From contig JBJOFG010000006.1 of NCBI GenBank assembly GCA_046048875.1, forward strand, positions 110,586 through 174,585: DNA of 64,000 bases. Reading direction: 5' to 3'. Positions 15,535-24,683 of the stretch are shown in pieces. The position numbers and the translations under genes were made by a program. The stretch is from CAIZGX01 sp046048875 (lineage in GTDB: Bacteria; Bacteroidota; Bacteroidia; Flavobacteriales_D; Sanyastnellaceae). The notes beneath the pieces were generated by a model. The model saw nothing but the letters and a program-made list of their open reading frames with translations. It did not search any database and was not told the DNA's origin. Position 1 is the first letter of the stretch. Every line of letters starts with the position of its first letter.

Positions 15535-17955
15535 ATGATGAACGAAGCAGATCCTTATTTTTTTTCTGACGAAGAAAACAATCACGAATATATTCCTCTC
15601 ATTACAGCAGAGGACGAAGACAATATGGCGAATGAAGAGACTCCGGAAGTCTTGCCCATTCTGCCACTTCGAAACACCGTTCTTTTCCCGGGTGTAGTTA
15701 TTCCAATTACGGTTGGAAGAGACCGCAGCATCCGATTAATTCAAGATGCGAACGCAGGCACCAAAACCATTGGGGTAGTTGCGCAGCGCAATGCAGATAT
15801 GGAAGATCCTTCTTTTGAAGACCTTCATCACATAGGAACACAAGCCACCATCTTGCGCATGTTACGTATGCCCGATGGAAGCACCACGGTTATTCTTCAA
15901 GGTAAGAAGCGATTCTCTATTCAAGGATTGGTGAACACTGATCCGTATTTCGAAGCGCAAGTTTCGGCGTTTGAGGAGGTGAACAATCATTCGGAAAGCA
16001 AAGAACAACAAGCGCTTTTCGAATCGCTTCGCGATCATGCTTTGAACATCATCAATCTGTCTCCGGATATCCCGAGCGAAGCGGCTTTGGCGATTAAGAA
16101 CATCAGTGGACTTTCGTTCTTGACGAACTTCATTTCTTCGAACATGAAGGCCGATGTTGAGAAAAAGCAAGAGCTGTTAGAGATTGCAGATTTAGATGAA
16201 AGAGCGAAAAAAGTGTTCGAGCATTTGCACAACGATTTGCAGATGTTGGAAATGAAGAAGGAAATTCAGAAGAAAGTTCACATAGATATTTCGAAGCAAC
16301 AGCGCGAGTATTTCTTAACGCAACAAATCAAGCAGATTCAAGACGAGCTTGGAGCAAATCCTCAGAAAGAAGAAATTGACGCGAAGCGTGAAAAGGCCAA
16401 GCTAAAGCTATGGCCTGATAACGTTCGAGTTGCTTTTGAGAAAGAATTAGGGAAACTCGAACGTATGAACCCGCAGGTTGCGGAATACAGCGTGCAGTCC
16501 AACTATTTAGAGTTGCTGTTAGATCTTCCTTGGAACGAAACCAGTGAAGATAATTTCGACTTAATTCACGCTAAAGAAGTGCTCGATAGAGACCACTTCG
16601 GTTTGGAAAAAGTGAAAGAACGCATCCTCGAGCACTTAGCGGTTTTGAAAATTAAAGGCGATATGAAATCGCCTATCATCTGCCTATACGGTCCTCCAGG
16701 CGTAGGAAAAACTTCGCTCGGTAAAAGCGTGGCAGAAGCTTTAGGCAGAAAATATGTCCGCATGTCACTCGGTGGATTACACGACGAAGCGGAAATTCGC
16801 GGACATAGAAAAACATACATCGGCGCTATGCCAGGACGTATCATCCAAAACTTAAAGAAGGTCGGTACTTCGAATCCGCTTTTCGTTTTAGATGAAATTG
16901 ATAAAATGGGACAAGGTGTTCACGGTGATCCAAGTTCTGCCATGTTAGAAGTTCTGGATCCAGAACAGAATCATGCGTTCTATGACAACTTCGTTGAATT
17001 GGAATACGACCTTTCAAAGGTGATGTTCGTAGCAACTTGCAACTCCCTTTCGTCGATTCAGCCTGCTCTTCGCGATCGTCTTGAGATTATCGAAGTAAAC
17101 GGATACACGTTAGAAGAGAAGCTAGAAATTGCCAAGCGCCACTTGGTGCCGAAGCAATTAACCGAAAACGGACTCACAGAAAAGAATATCACCTTTACCG
17201 ATGAGGTTCTTTCATTCCTGATTGAGTCGTACACCAATGAAAGTGGTGTTCGTGCTTTGGAAAAGCGCATCGGTAAAATGGTTCGTCACCGCGCGAAGCA
17301 AATGGCTTTCAAAGAGAAGTTTAAAGCTGCATTGACGAAAGAAGATGTTTCGAAGGCATTAGGTGTGAGCTATGAAAAAGATCGCTATGCCGACAACGAT
17401 GTGGCAGGTGTGGTAACAGGATTGGCTTGGACGCCAACAGGTGGAGATATCTTGTTTATTGAATCGAGCTTAACCCAAGGCAAAGGCCGACTCACATTAA
17501 CGGGTAATCTCGGAGATGTTATGAAGGAGAGCGCAACCCTGGCGTTGGAATATTTGAAAGCGCATTCAGAATTATTGGGCATGGAAGCGAAAGTGTTTGA
17601 TGAAACGAATGTGCACATTCACGTTCCTCAAGGCGCCGTACCAAAGGACGGCCCAAGTGCAGGAATTACTATGTTAACGGCGCTTGCATCGGCCTTCACC
17701 AAACGAAAAGTAAAGAAGTACTTAGCCATGTCAGGAGAAATCACCCTGCGCGGAAAGGTTCTTCCTGTCGGAGGCGTGCGCGAAAAGATTCTTGCAGCGA
17801 AGCGCGCGGGTATAAAGGAAATTATCCTGTGCGATAAAAATCAAAAGGACATCGATGAAATCGACGAGCGCTATTTGAAAGGCTTGAAGTTTCATTTCGT
17901 GACAGATATGTACGAAGTTCTTGATAAAGCCCTTCTAAAAGAAAAAGCAAAGTAG
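15535..17955 (+). CDS. lon: ATP-dependent protease La
   Basis: At 806 residues this is a standard-length Lon. It has the N-terminal LON domain (PILPLRNTVLFPGVVIPITV), a coiled-coil linker, and an AAA+ module with Walker A GPPGVGKT at about 386-393 and Walker B LFVLDEIDKMG. The protease domain has the catalytic dyad S708 (PKDGPSAGITM) and K751 (GVREKILAAKRAG). It degrades misfolded and short-lived regulatory proteins in the cytoplasm. The ORF starts MMNEAD; either of the two ATGs (15535 or 15538) may be used. It is separated from GlmU by 44 bases. Confidence 0.97.
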   Translation: MMNEADPYFFSDEENNHEYIPLITAEDEDNMANEETPEVLPILPLRNTVLFPGVVIPITVGRDRSIRLIQDANAGTKTIGVVAQRNADMEDPSFEDLHHIGTQATILRMLRMPDGSTTVILQGKKRFSIQGLVNTDPYFEAQVSAFEEVNNHSESKEQQALFESLRDHALNIINLSPDIPSEAALAIKNISGLSFLTNFISSNMKADVEKKQELLEIADLDERAKKVFEHLHNDLQMLEMKKEIQKKVHIDISKQQREYFLTQQIKQIQDELGANPQKEEIDAKREKAKLKLWPDNVRVAFEKELGKLERMNPQVAEYSVQSNYLELLLDLPWNETSEDNFDLIHAKEVLDRDHFGLEKVKERILEHLAVLKIKGDMKSPIICLYGPPGVGKTSLGKSVAEALGRKYVRMSLGGLHDEAEIRGHRKTYIGAMPGRIIQNLKKVGTSNPLFVLDEIDKMGQGVHGDPSSAMLEVLDPEQNHAFYDNFVELEYDLSKVMFVATCNSLSSIQPALRDRLEIIEVNGYTLEEKLEIAKRHLVPKQLTENGLTEKNITFTDEVLSFLIESYTNESGVRALEKRIGKMVRHRAKQMAFKEKFKAALTKEDVSKALGVSYEKDRYADNDVAGVVTGLAWTPTGGDILFIESSLTQGKGRLTLTGNLGDVMKESATLALEYLKAHSELLGMEAKVFDETNVHIHVPQGAVPKDGPSAGITMLTALASAFTKRKVKKYLAMSGEITLRGKVLPVGGVREKILAAKRAGIKEIILCDKNQKDIDEIDERYLKGLKFHFVTDMYEVLDKALLKEKAK

Positions 17956-18002
17956 TTCGTGAAATATATTCAGAACTATTTCGTTACTTGCAGGCCTGAA
18001 TC

Positions 18003-19025
18003 ATGAAAAAACAACTCGCAACTCTTGTTTTCTGCCTTGGCTCTATTTTGAGCTACGCTCAAGCGGGTACCTCTGTTTTTTCAGGAATTAATATTTTCGG
18101 TTCAGCACGTGTTGCAGCCATTGGAGGAAACGCAATAGCGCTTTGCAACAGCGACATCAATACCGCTGCCATCAATCCAGCTTTGATCGATTCGCTTATG
18201 GATCGGAAGTTGGCCATGAGCTATGTGCGTTATTTCGGTCAATCAAATTTCGGATATACATCGTACGGGTTTCACCCGGCTAAAAGTAAGTTTGCCTTTG
18301 CTGGAACACTTCAATATTTCGGATACGGTGAAAGTGCGCGCTTAGACGGTTTGGGAAATGACTTAGGTACATTCTCGTCAAATGAATACGCGTTAACACT
18401 AGGTGCATCTTACAAAGTAGATTCGCTTTGGAGAGTTGGACTTAATCTGAAGAATCTTTATTCTGTTTTCGACACATATTATTCATACGGTTTAGCCATA
18501 GACGCGGCAGCAACGTATTACCAACCGCGGAAGAATTTCGCTGCAAGTTTTGTCTTGAAAAATGTGGGCATGCAACTGGTGACTTACCGCGAAAATTCTC
18601 GCGAGAAACTGCCTTTAGAATTTCAAATTGGAATTAGCAAGCGTCCGAAAAACGCGCCATTCCTCTTTCACATCACCTATGAAAACGTTCAGAGATGGAA
18701 CGTCAAATTCACAGACCCGAACGCGGTTGTCATTGTTGATCCGTTGACAGGACTTCCCGTAGAAGACCAAACATGGGAATTTGGAGATTTGCTTATGCGT
18801 CACATTGTGGTAGGAACTGAAATTATTTTAGGAAGTAATGTGCGCATTGGATTAGGATACAACTACAGACAGCGGAAAGAACTTTCAATTCCAAATAGAC
18901 CGGCAACAGCTGGACTTTCGTTAGGGACTACCGTGAACTTTAAAAAGTTTCAGTTGAGTTACGGCAGAAGTATCTATCATGTGGCTGGTGGTTCAAACCA
19001 CCTTACCTTCACCACACAACTATAA
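18003..19025 (+). CDS. porQ: Type IX secretion system protein PorQ
   Basis: A 340-residue outer-membrane protein with a signal peptide (MKKQLATLVFCLGSILSYAQ). The mature start GTSVFSGINIFGSARVAAIG and the following NTAAINPALIDSLM are characteristic of PorQ. The rest alternates strands expected for a FadL/PorV-like barrel, ending in an aromatic-rich strand. PorQ is an accessory component of T9SS; with PorU, PorV and PorZ it belongs to the attachment complex that processes cargo at the surface. The window holds at least two cargo proteins with T9SS tails. The gene stands alone between lon and fbaA. Confidence 0.88.
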   Translation: MKKQLATLVFCLGSILSYAQAGTSVFSGINIFGSARVAAIGGNAIALCNSDINTAAINPALIDSLMDRKLAMSYVRYFGQSNFGYTSYGFHPAKSKFAFAGTLQYFGYGESARLDGLGNDLGTFSSNEYALTLGASYKVDSLWRVGLNLKNLYSVFDTYYSYGLAIDAAATYYQPRKNFAASFVLKNVGMQLVTYRENSREKLPLEFQIGISKRPKNAPFLFHITYENVQRWNVKFTDPNAVVIVDPLTGLPVEDQTWEFGDLLMRHIVVGTEIILGSNVRIGLGYNYRQRKELSIPNRPATAGLSLGTTVNFKKFQLSYGRSIYHVAGGSNHLTFTTQL

Positions 19026-19036
19026 ATTGTTGCTAT

Positions 19037-19067
19037 TTGTGTAATTCACAAGAGAGCAGTAGATTTA
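19037..19067 (+). promoter_or_regulatory. Predicted promoter of fbaA
   Basis: TTG at 19037-19039, a 20-base spacer, then TAGATTTA at 19060-19067, one base off TAnnTTTG. The ATG of the aldolase gene follows 18 bases later. Confidence 0.45.
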
Positions 19068-19085
19068 CAACTTCAATTTAATTTT

Positions 19086-20150
19086 ATGAAATTCAAACCA
19101 GGCGTATTATCCGGTGACGAAGTTACCGAGGTGTTGAACGATGCAAAAGCTCATGGCTATGCATTGCCAGCAGTAAATGTCATTTCCACAAACAGTGTGA
19201 ATGCAGTTTTAGAAACTGCTCGCGATTTGAATTCGCCGGTTGTTATTCAATTCAGTAACGGAGGAGGTGCCTTTTATGCAGGTAAAGGTCTCGACAATAA
19301 AAATCAAGAAGCTGCTGTATTGGGCTCTGTGAGCGGTGCTCACCACGTTCACTTAATGGCGAAGGCTTATGGTGTTCCTGTAATTATGCACACTGACCAT
19401 TGCGCAAAGAATTTGCTTCCTTGGATGGATGGTATGTTGGAGCACGGAATGGCGCATTTCGAAAGAACGGGTCGTTCGTTGTTTAGCTCACACATGTTGG
19501 ATTTTTCTGAAGAGCCTCTTCATGAAAACATTGAATTGAGCGTTGAGTATTTCAAGAAGATGACTCAGATGGGAGTGACGTTGGAAATAGAATTAGGAGT
19601 AACCGGAGGGGAAGAAGATGGTGTTGACAACAGCGATGTAGACAGCAGTAAATTGTATACGCAGCCGGAAGAGGTAGCATATGCCTACGAGCACATGAAC
19701 GCGGTTTCAAATCGCTTTACCGTTGCCGCTGCTTTCGGAAATGTTCACGGTGTATACAAGCCGGGTAATGTGAAGTTGTCTCCAATTATCTTGAACAACT
19801 CTCAGGAGTATATTCAAAATAAATTCAACACCGGTGAGAAGCCAGTGAACTTTGTATTCCACGGTGGAAGCGGTTCTTCACGTGAAGAGATTCGTGAAGC
19901 CATTTCATATGGCGCTGTGAAAATGAATATCGATACAGATATGCAATGGGCATACATGGTGGGAATTCGCAATTACATGTCTAGCAAATCGGCTTACTTG
20001 CAAAATCAAATTGGTAATCCGGACGGCGACGATAAACCGAACAAGAAATTCTATGACCCTCGCGTATGGTTACGCGAAGGAGAAAAGGAATTCGTGGCTC
20101 GTTTGAAGCAAGCTTTCGAAGATTTAAATGCAGTGGGACGTAACGCGTAA
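19086..20150 (+). CDS. fbaA: Class II fructose-bisphosphate aldolase
   Basis: A 354-residue zinc-dependent aldolase of the longer FbaA type. The zinc-ligand region is VIMHTDHCAKNLLPWMDG, the substrate region is TLEIELGVTGGEEDGVDN, and the phosphate-binding sequence is FVFHGGSGSSREEI, followed by NIDTDMQWAY. It splits fructose 1,6-bisphosphate into two triose phosphates in glycolysis and runs in reverse in gluconeogenesis. Its stop codon directly abuts the stop codon of the convergent gene at 20151, with no intergenic base and no hairpin that I can see. Confidence 0.96.
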   Translation: MKFKPGVLSGDEVTEVLNDAKAHGYALPAVNVISTNSVNAVLETARDLNSPVVIQFSNGGGAFYAGKGLDNKNQEAAVLGSVSGAHHVHLMAKAYGVPVIMHTDHCAKNLLPWMDGMLEHGMAHFERTGRSLFSSHMLDFSEEPLHENIELSVEYFKKMTQMGVTLEIELGVTGGEEDGVDNSDVDSSKLYTQPEEVAYAYEHMNAVSNRFTVAAAFGNVHGVYKPGNVKLSPIILNNSQEYIQNKFNTGEKPVNFVFHGGSGSSREEIREAISYGAVKMNIDTDMQWAYMVGIRNYMSSKSAYLQNQIGNPDGDDKPNKKFYDPRVWLREGEKEFVARLKQAFEDLNAVGRNA

Positions 20151-23033
20151 TTAGCGAGTTACTGCAATTGCTTTCACAACTACGGCGTTTTCATTGCTTA
20201 ATCGCAATTGATAAACGCCGTTTTCGTATCTGCTTAAATCAATAACATGCAAGGACTGATTATTCAGTTTTTGAGTGGAGAGAAGTTTACCCGTATTATC
20301 GAAAATGGTGAGGTAAGTATTCTCTGTTAAATAATCCCACTGGATGTTTACTAAATCACGCGTAGGGTTTGGATAAATATGCAGGGTTGAAGCAATGATT
20401 TCCTGAACAGAAACATCTACGCTCACAGCATAAAACTGAGTGCTTTCGCAGCCATAGGCATTCGCCCAAGTCATTTGAATTTCACCAACCCCCGTAATAA
20501 ATTGATCCCAAACCACTTCAATGACATTCGTTCCTTGTCCAGATAAAATTGTTCCCCCAGTCACAATCCAATTGTACGTGTAGTCGGGAAGTGAAGCCAC
20601 AGCGTATGAATACGTGTTGTTGTAAACAGCATTTGGTTCACCAGAAATAGTTGGAATCTGAGGCTCTGGATATTGTTGAACGTTTACTTCTGCATACGAA
20701 GTACATCCGTGAATATCAGTATGGGTTAATCCATAGATTCCAGCTTCTACAATATAAATGGTGTCAGAAATATCCGTGGTAGTCCATAAATTTCCACCAA
20801 CATAACTTGACCAAAGCGGTGAAGGAACGTTTTTGCAAAAGAACAAATCGCCGCCAATAATCGGCGCAGCTGGCGGGTCGTAAGAATTCACATAAACGGT
20901 GTCGTGACTAGCACACAAATCTTCGAATGAATAAGTGTAGGCGTAGCTTCCTGCCAAAATAGGAATTACGGTTCCTTCTGCAGTTACACCAAAGCCACTC
21001 CAGTTGCCACCTGCTGGTGAAGCATTCGCTGCAAGATCAATCATATCGCTTGGCATACACACATTCACATCAGGTCCAGCAGTCATTTGCAATGGCACTT
21101 CAATTGTATAAAAAGTGGAATCAACATTGGTACATCCATTGCCATCTGTATACGAATATTGCAAACCGAACGTTCCTTCGGTTGCAGGAGCAAAGGTGTT
21201 GTTCGAGACATTTATTCCTGTCCAAGTTCCTAAAGCGGGACTTCCGCTCAATTCAAATGGACCATTCGAAATACAAACAGAAGTATCTACAGCAGCTGTA
21301 ACGATCGGTAGTTCAAAGACAGTAATGCTAATGGAATCTGTGTCAGTGCATCCGAATTCGTTCGCTACAAGCAATTCAATGATATCGGTTTGAATCACGG
21401 AAATGGTTGTGTCGTTAGAGCCTGTTGACCAAGTTGGAATGTCGTAAGCAGACGTTAACTGGACTTCGCTTCCTAGGCAAAAAGACGTAGGACCATTCGC
21501 CACAATTGTCGCAACAGGATTCGGATTTACAACGACTGTTGTCGGAGTAGAAGTCGCCGAGCAATTGAATTCATTGGTCAGTGTTACAGTATAATCTCCC
21601 GCAGTATACGCGACGATTGTACTGTCAGATGAGTTATTATTCCACAAATAAGACTCATCAAAACTACTGATAAGTGTTACGCTGTCTCCTTCGCAGAATG
21701 TGGTTGACGACAATGGTGTAATGAATGGACTTGGAAGTGGATTTACCGTTATTGAAATTCCCGCGGAATTAGCAATGCAATTGTCTGTGTTGGTCACTGC
21801 GACAGTATAAATGCCAGTTGTGTCTACGGTTATAAATGAAGTTGTATCACCTGTATTCCAAAGATAGGCGGTGCCTGAATTGGCTGTCAAAACAGCTGAT
21901 GTGTCAGCACAAAACACTAAAGGGTTAGTGGTTGAAATGGTTGCTGTAGGGTTTGAAACAGAAATAGAAATGGAAGACGATGCGTTGGAAGTTCCTGCAG
22001 TTGCGGTGCAGGTGTAGGTTGTGGTTGCAGCTGTTGGAGAAATCGTAAGTGTGTTTCCAATAGTGCCATCATTCCAAATGTATCCTGTGGTAAACGGATT
22101 GTAAACGGCAGTCGGTAAAGACGTTCCTGCGAAAGTTCCAATTTGCGGAATGATTACTGATGGAAATGTAACGCCAGAAGTTACTCCCGGCGCTGCGATG
22201 GTGATAGCCGGACTTGAAGCGATGGTGCTAAAATTAGCCTGGGTGCCCATGTCGAAGGGCATATGAACCACAACGTTCTGCATGTTGGTTGAAATAAGTT
22301 TTCTATTGTATATGGCGTTGATGTCAGATGCTGAAAGAGCTATTTTCCAAACGCGGAATTCATCGATTTGTCCCAAAAAACCATCGTTCGGGTCAGCGTC
22401 AATTCCACCAAGTGCAGGATAGAAGTTTCCTAGGTTAGGTCTCAAGGCTACGGTAAGAGGCACGCCATATCCGTTATTGGCATAGTTACTTCCATTCAAT
22501 CTGCTTCCAATGGAAACACCGTCAATAAATAACTCGAAATTATTAGAAGTATACACCACAGCACAATGATGCCATCCGATCAAGTTCGTTGCATAAGTCA
22601 ACCTTGCAGCAGAGAATTGATGGCTTTGTTCCATTACAGAAATGCCGTTCACACCAACGGAAATTCCAGATGATCGACGCTGCGTAGTGCTGAAAATACT
22701 TTGCGGGTATACGGCATAGTTCTGACCGGATTGTCCATCATAAATACCAATGCCGTCGACGTGCTCAGGAAGCAAAATAATGGAATCGGGAGTGTTGAAC
22801 CAAAATTCATAGGTAAATGTTCCAATGGTTTGCTGCTGCACGTTGCTCAATACTATAGCTTGGTTGGAAGTTCTTGGGAAATTTAGCACACGATTTGGAA
22901 GGTCAGCAGTTGCCGTTAGCGTTGCGCTTTCTCCCGGACACAAGACCATATCGTTGGAAGTAATAGTCAAACTTTGTGCATGAGTGAATGAACAAATCAG
23001 ACTCAATGACAATAAGAAAAGATACTTTTTCAT
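20151..23033 (-). CDS. Secreted LamG-like and Ig-repeat protein with T9SS sorting tail
   Basis: A 960-residue exported protein. It has a signal peptide (MKKYLFLLSLSLICSFTHAQ). A concanavalin/LamG-like lectin domain follows, roughly residues 50-260 (TFTYEFWFNTPDSIILLPEH and GFLGQIDEFRVWKIALSASD). Several PKD/Ig-like repeats come next, each with a C-x-GDS-x-T-type start and YLWNTGDTTSFITV-like core. The last 75 residues (LHIYPNPTRDLVNIQWDY to the end) form a type A T9SS sorting domain. It is predicted to be moved across the outer membrane and anchored or released. Glycan binding is plausible from the LamG domain. Confidence 0.88.
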   Translation of the reverse strand: MKKYLFLLSLSLICSFTHAQSLTITSNDMVLCPGESATLTATADLPNRVLNFPRTSNQAIVLSNVQQQTIGTFTYEFWFNTPDSIILLPEHVDGIGIYDGQSGQNYAVYPQSIFSTTQRRSSGISVGVNGISVMEQSHQFSAARLTYATNLIGWHHCAVVYTSNNFELFIDGVSIGSRLNGSNYANNGYGVPLTVALRPNLGNFYPALGGIDADPNDGFLGQIDEFRVWKIALSASDINAIYNRKLISTNMQNVVVHMPFDMGTQANFSTIASSPAITIAAPGVTSGVTFPSVIIPQIGTFAGTSLPTAVYNPFTTGYIWNDGTIGNTLTISPTAATTTYTCTATAGTSNASSSISISVSNPTATISTTNPLVFCADTSAVLTANSGTAYLWNTGDTTSFITVDTTGIYTVAVTNTDNCIANSAGISITVNPLPSPFITPLSSTTFCEGDSVTLISSFDESYLWNNNSSDSTIVAYTAGDYTVTLTNEFNCSATSTPTTVVVNPNPVATIVANGPTSFCLGSEVQLTSAYDIPTWSTGSNDTTISVIQTDIIELLVANEFGCTDTDSISITVFELPIVTAAVDTSVCISNGPFELSGSPALGTWTGINVSNNTFAPATEGTFGLQYSYTDGNGCTNVDSTFYTIEVPLQMTAGPDVNVCMPSDMIDLAANASPAGGNWSGFGVTAEGTVIPILAGSYAYTYSFEDLCASHDTVYVNSYDPPAAPIIGGDLFFCKNVPSPLWSSYVGGNLWTTTDISDTIYIVEAGIYGLTHTDIHGCTSYAEVNVQQYPEPQIPTISGEPNAVYNNTYSYAVASLPDYTYNWIVTGGTILSGQGTNVIEVVWDQFITGVGEIQMTWANAYGCESTQFYAVSVDVSVQEIIASTLHIYPNPTRDLVNIQWDYLTENTYLTIFDNTGKLLSTQKLNNQSLHVIDLSRYENGVYQLRLSNENAVVVKAIAVTR

Positions 23034-23049
23034 AAATAAAAATGGTAGT

Positions 23050-23057
23050 CAAATATA
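23050..23057 (-). promoter_or_regulatory. -7 promoter element of LamG protein gene
   Basis: On the minus strand TATATTTG is a full match to TAnnTTTG and ends 16 bases before the ATG at 23033. The -33 site at the right distance reads CTG rather than TTG. Confidence 0.5.
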
Positions 23058-23131
23058 AGCAACACAAATGCCTATTCAGTGATTACAAGTGTATTAAGGT
23101 TGTGTGAAAAAAAATGCAAATCTTGGATTCG

Positions 23132-24028
23132 TTAATCACGTCCATATCTTGGATGAAAGAGTTGAATCTCTTCCTTTAGTCGAGAGCGATCAATATGCGT
23201 ATAGATTTCGGTCGTTGTAATACTGGAGTGGCCTAGCATTTCCTGAACAGCTCGCAAATCGGCGCCGGCTTCAACCAAATGGGTCGCAAATGAATGTCGA
23301 AAAGTATGCGGACTCACTTGCTTGTGAATGCCGAGTGCAACACAGTTTTCGCGAATGATGGTGAAAATGTACATGCGGCTTAGTTTCTTCCCTCTTCGAT
23401 TTAAAAAAACGTAGTCTTCATGTCCGGGAGCCAGTGGCATGTGATTACGCATTTGCTCGAAATAATATTGAATCCATTTCATGGCTTCTTCTCCAATTGG
23501 AACGAAACGCTCTTTGTTCCCTTTTCCGACAATCCGAAGCAATTGATCGCTCACGCGCATTTGAGAAATTTTTAAATCAGTTAATTCGCTTACGCGAAGT
23601 CCACAACTGTATAGCGTTTCGAGAATGGCTCTGTTCCTGGTTCCCTCTGGTTTGCTTAAATCGAAGTGCTCAATGATTGAAACGACTTCGTCAACACTTA
23701 AGACATCGGGGAGTTTCCGGGAGGTACGAGGCATTTCAATAAATTCCATTGGATCCACTGAAATGAGTTTTTCCAAGGTTAGGTATGAAAAGAATCCTTT
23801 GAGTCCGGAGATAATCCGAGACTGACTGGTTGCTTCAAGCCCTAATTCATGAAGAAATTTAAGAAAGGAAGTAATGGTCTCGTGAGTGATAGAAGAAATC
23901 GAGACGCTCTCGGTGAACTGTTCCAATTTGCTCACATCTTTTAAATAGGCAGAACGTGTAGCTTCCGACAAGGATTTCTCCAATCGCAAGTAGATGTCAA
24001 ATCCCTTTTTTAATCCAGCCCAACTCAT
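23132..24028 (-). CDS. xerD: Site-specific tyrosine recombinase XerD
   Basis: A 298-residue tyrosine recombinase with the SAM-like N-terminal domain (residues 5-95) and a complete catalytic set: R145 in YSCGLRVSEL, K169 in VGKGNKE, H241 and R244 in SPHTFRHSFATH, H267 in MLGHSS, and Y276 in TTEIYTHID. It resolves chromosome dimers at dif with a partner Xer protein, or alone in bacteria with one Xer. The gene stands alone, 98 bases from the LamG protein gene, with a terminator-like hairpin directly upstream. Its size and the absence of nearby repeats favour the housekeeping enzyme over an integrase. Confidence 0.93.
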   Translation of the reverse strand: MSWAGLKKGFDIYLRLEKSLSEATRSAYLKDVSKLEQFTESVSISSITHETITSFLKFLHELGLEATSQSRIISGLKGFFSYLTLEKLISVDPMEFIEMPRTSRKLPDVLSVDEVVSIIEHFDLSKPEGTRNRAILETLYSCGLRVSELTDLKISQMRVSDQLLRIVGKGNKERFVPIGEEAMKWIQYYFEQMRNHMPLAPGHEDYVFLNRRGKKLSRMYIFTIIRENCVALGIHKQVSPHTFRHSFATHLVEAGADLRAVQEMLGHSSITTTEIYTHIDRSRLKEEIQLFHPRYGRD

Positions 24029-24050
24029 TGCACGAAGATAGACAAAACGA

Positions 24051-24075
24051 AAAACCCTCGCGAACGAGGGTTTTT
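24051..24075 (-). terminator. Rho-independent terminator upstream of xerD
   Basis: AAAACCCTCG, loop CGAA, CGAGGGTTTT is a perfect 10-bp stem. Read on the minus strand it is followed by TTTTTCGTTTT. No protein-coding gene ends here on either strand. On the minus strand it would end a transcript arising in the 24080-24300 region and insulate xerD. On the plus strand it is followed by TTTTT and could also work, so it may be bidirectional. Confidence 0.75.
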
Positions 24076-24204
24076 CAGACTAATTACCTAAACAAATTCT
24101 AATTAACCAAAACTACTGGTAACCGTTGTTACTCGGCAGTATACTTAAATATTGTAATGTGCGTAGCACGTATATTCACAATCTCTAAGCGTTCTTAGAC
24201 ATGA
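24051..24204 (-). ncRNA. Candidate structured small RNA between xerD and rpmE
   Basis: This stretch has no ORF of note, ends in a strong terminator at 24051-24075, and carries further short perfect hairpins: CTAAG-CGTT-CTTAG at 24185-24198 and GTGC-GTA-GCAC at about 24160-24170. A minus-strand TAAGTTTG (24205-24212) is a full -7 promoter match just upstream. Together these suggest a transcript of about 150 bases on the minus strand. I do not recognise an RNA family. The evidence is structural only, and no conservation could be checked. With the promoter region of rpmE this accounts for the whole 307-base gap. Confidence 0.35.
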
Positions 24205-24240
24205 CAAACTTATAACGTCATTTGAGGTGATGTAAGTTTG
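24205..24240. repeat. Inverted repeat with facing -7 elements
   Basis: CAAACTTA at 24205-24212 and TAAGTTTG at 24233-24240 are exact reverse complements. The inner bases ACGTCA and TGATGT can extend the stem, with one G-T pair and a small bulge, around a TTTGAGG loop. Each arm is also a perfect TAnnTTTG promoter element, one on each strand, pointing away from the centre. It may be a divergent promoter, an operator or an RNA hairpin. Confidence 0.4.
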
Positions 24241-24278
24241 GTTTTTCGACTTATAAACAGAGGAATGTGAAACGGGGC

Positions 24279-24308
24279 TTGTATTTTTAGAAAATTCATG
24301 TATATTTG
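24279..24308 (+). promoter_or_regulatory. Promoter of rpmE
   Basis: TTG at 24279-24281, a 19-base spacer and TATATTTG at 24301-24308 form a textbook Bacteroidota promoter. The ATG of the L31 gene is at 24336, leaving a leader of roughly 20 bases. Confidence 0.8.
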
Positions 24309-24335
24309 CACTCGTTTTAACAAAGAATACAGAAT

Positions 24336-24593
24336 ATGAAACCAGGAATACACCCAGAATCTTACCGTTTGGTAGTTTTCAAAGATATGTCTAACGAGCA
24401 CGCTTTCTTAGGAAAGAGCACTTGTAATTCAAAAGAAACCATCATGTGGGAAGATGGAAATGAATATCCTGTAATCAAATTAGAGATTACATCTGCTTCG
24501 CACCCGTTTTATACTGGTAAGATGCAATTAGTAGATACTGCAGGTCGTATTGACAAGTTCAAGACGCGCTATGCAAAATTTGAGAAAAAATAA
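24336..24593 (+). CDS. rpmE: Ribosomal protein L31 type B
   Basis: The 85-residue protein begins MKPGIHPESYRLVVFKDMS and lacks the zinc-binding CxxC motifs of type A L31; its only cysteine is in STCNSKE. This is the zinc-independent type B form (often called rpmE2 or ykgM in organisms with both). It binds the central protuberance of the large subunit at the bridge to the small subunit. It is a single-gene unit with its own promoter upstream and its own terminator downstream. Confidence 0.96.
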   Translation: MKPGIHPESYRLVVFKDMSNEHAFLGKSTCNSKETIMWEDGNEYPVIKLEITSASHPFYTGKMQLVDTAGRIDKFKTRYAKFEKK

Positions 24594-24614
24594 TAATCAT
24601 CACCGCTTACAAAG

Positions 24615-24645
24615 AAAAGCCACTCAAGCGAGTGGCTTTTTTTTT
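24615..24645 (+). terminator. Rho-independent terminator of rpmE
   Basis: AAGCCACTC, loop AAGC, GAGTGGCTT, followed by a run of Ts to 24645. It lies 22 bases after the rpmE stop codon. Confidence 0.92.
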
Positions 24646-24667
24646 ACTCAGTCCTTTAAAAACCTTG

Positions 24668-24675
24668 TACTTTTG
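24668..24675 (+). promoter_or_regulatory. -7 promoter element just before argS
   Basis: TACTTTTG is a full match to TAnnTTTG and ends eight bases before the argS ATG at 24684. The transcript would have almost no leader. No TTG is found at the -33 distance. Confidence 0.45.
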
Positions 24676-24683
24676 TACTCCGT

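Noticed and set aside
23132..24028. XerD-like recombinase considered as an integrase of a mobile element
   Set aside because: Length and motifs are those of housekeeping XerD, and there are no flanking repeats, tRNA junction or phage genes within reach.
24210..24401. 63-codon minus-strand frame over the rpmE promoter
   Set aside because: It would cross the rpmE promoter and start codon antisense, has no promoter of its own that I can see, and its sequence is not protein-like in composition.
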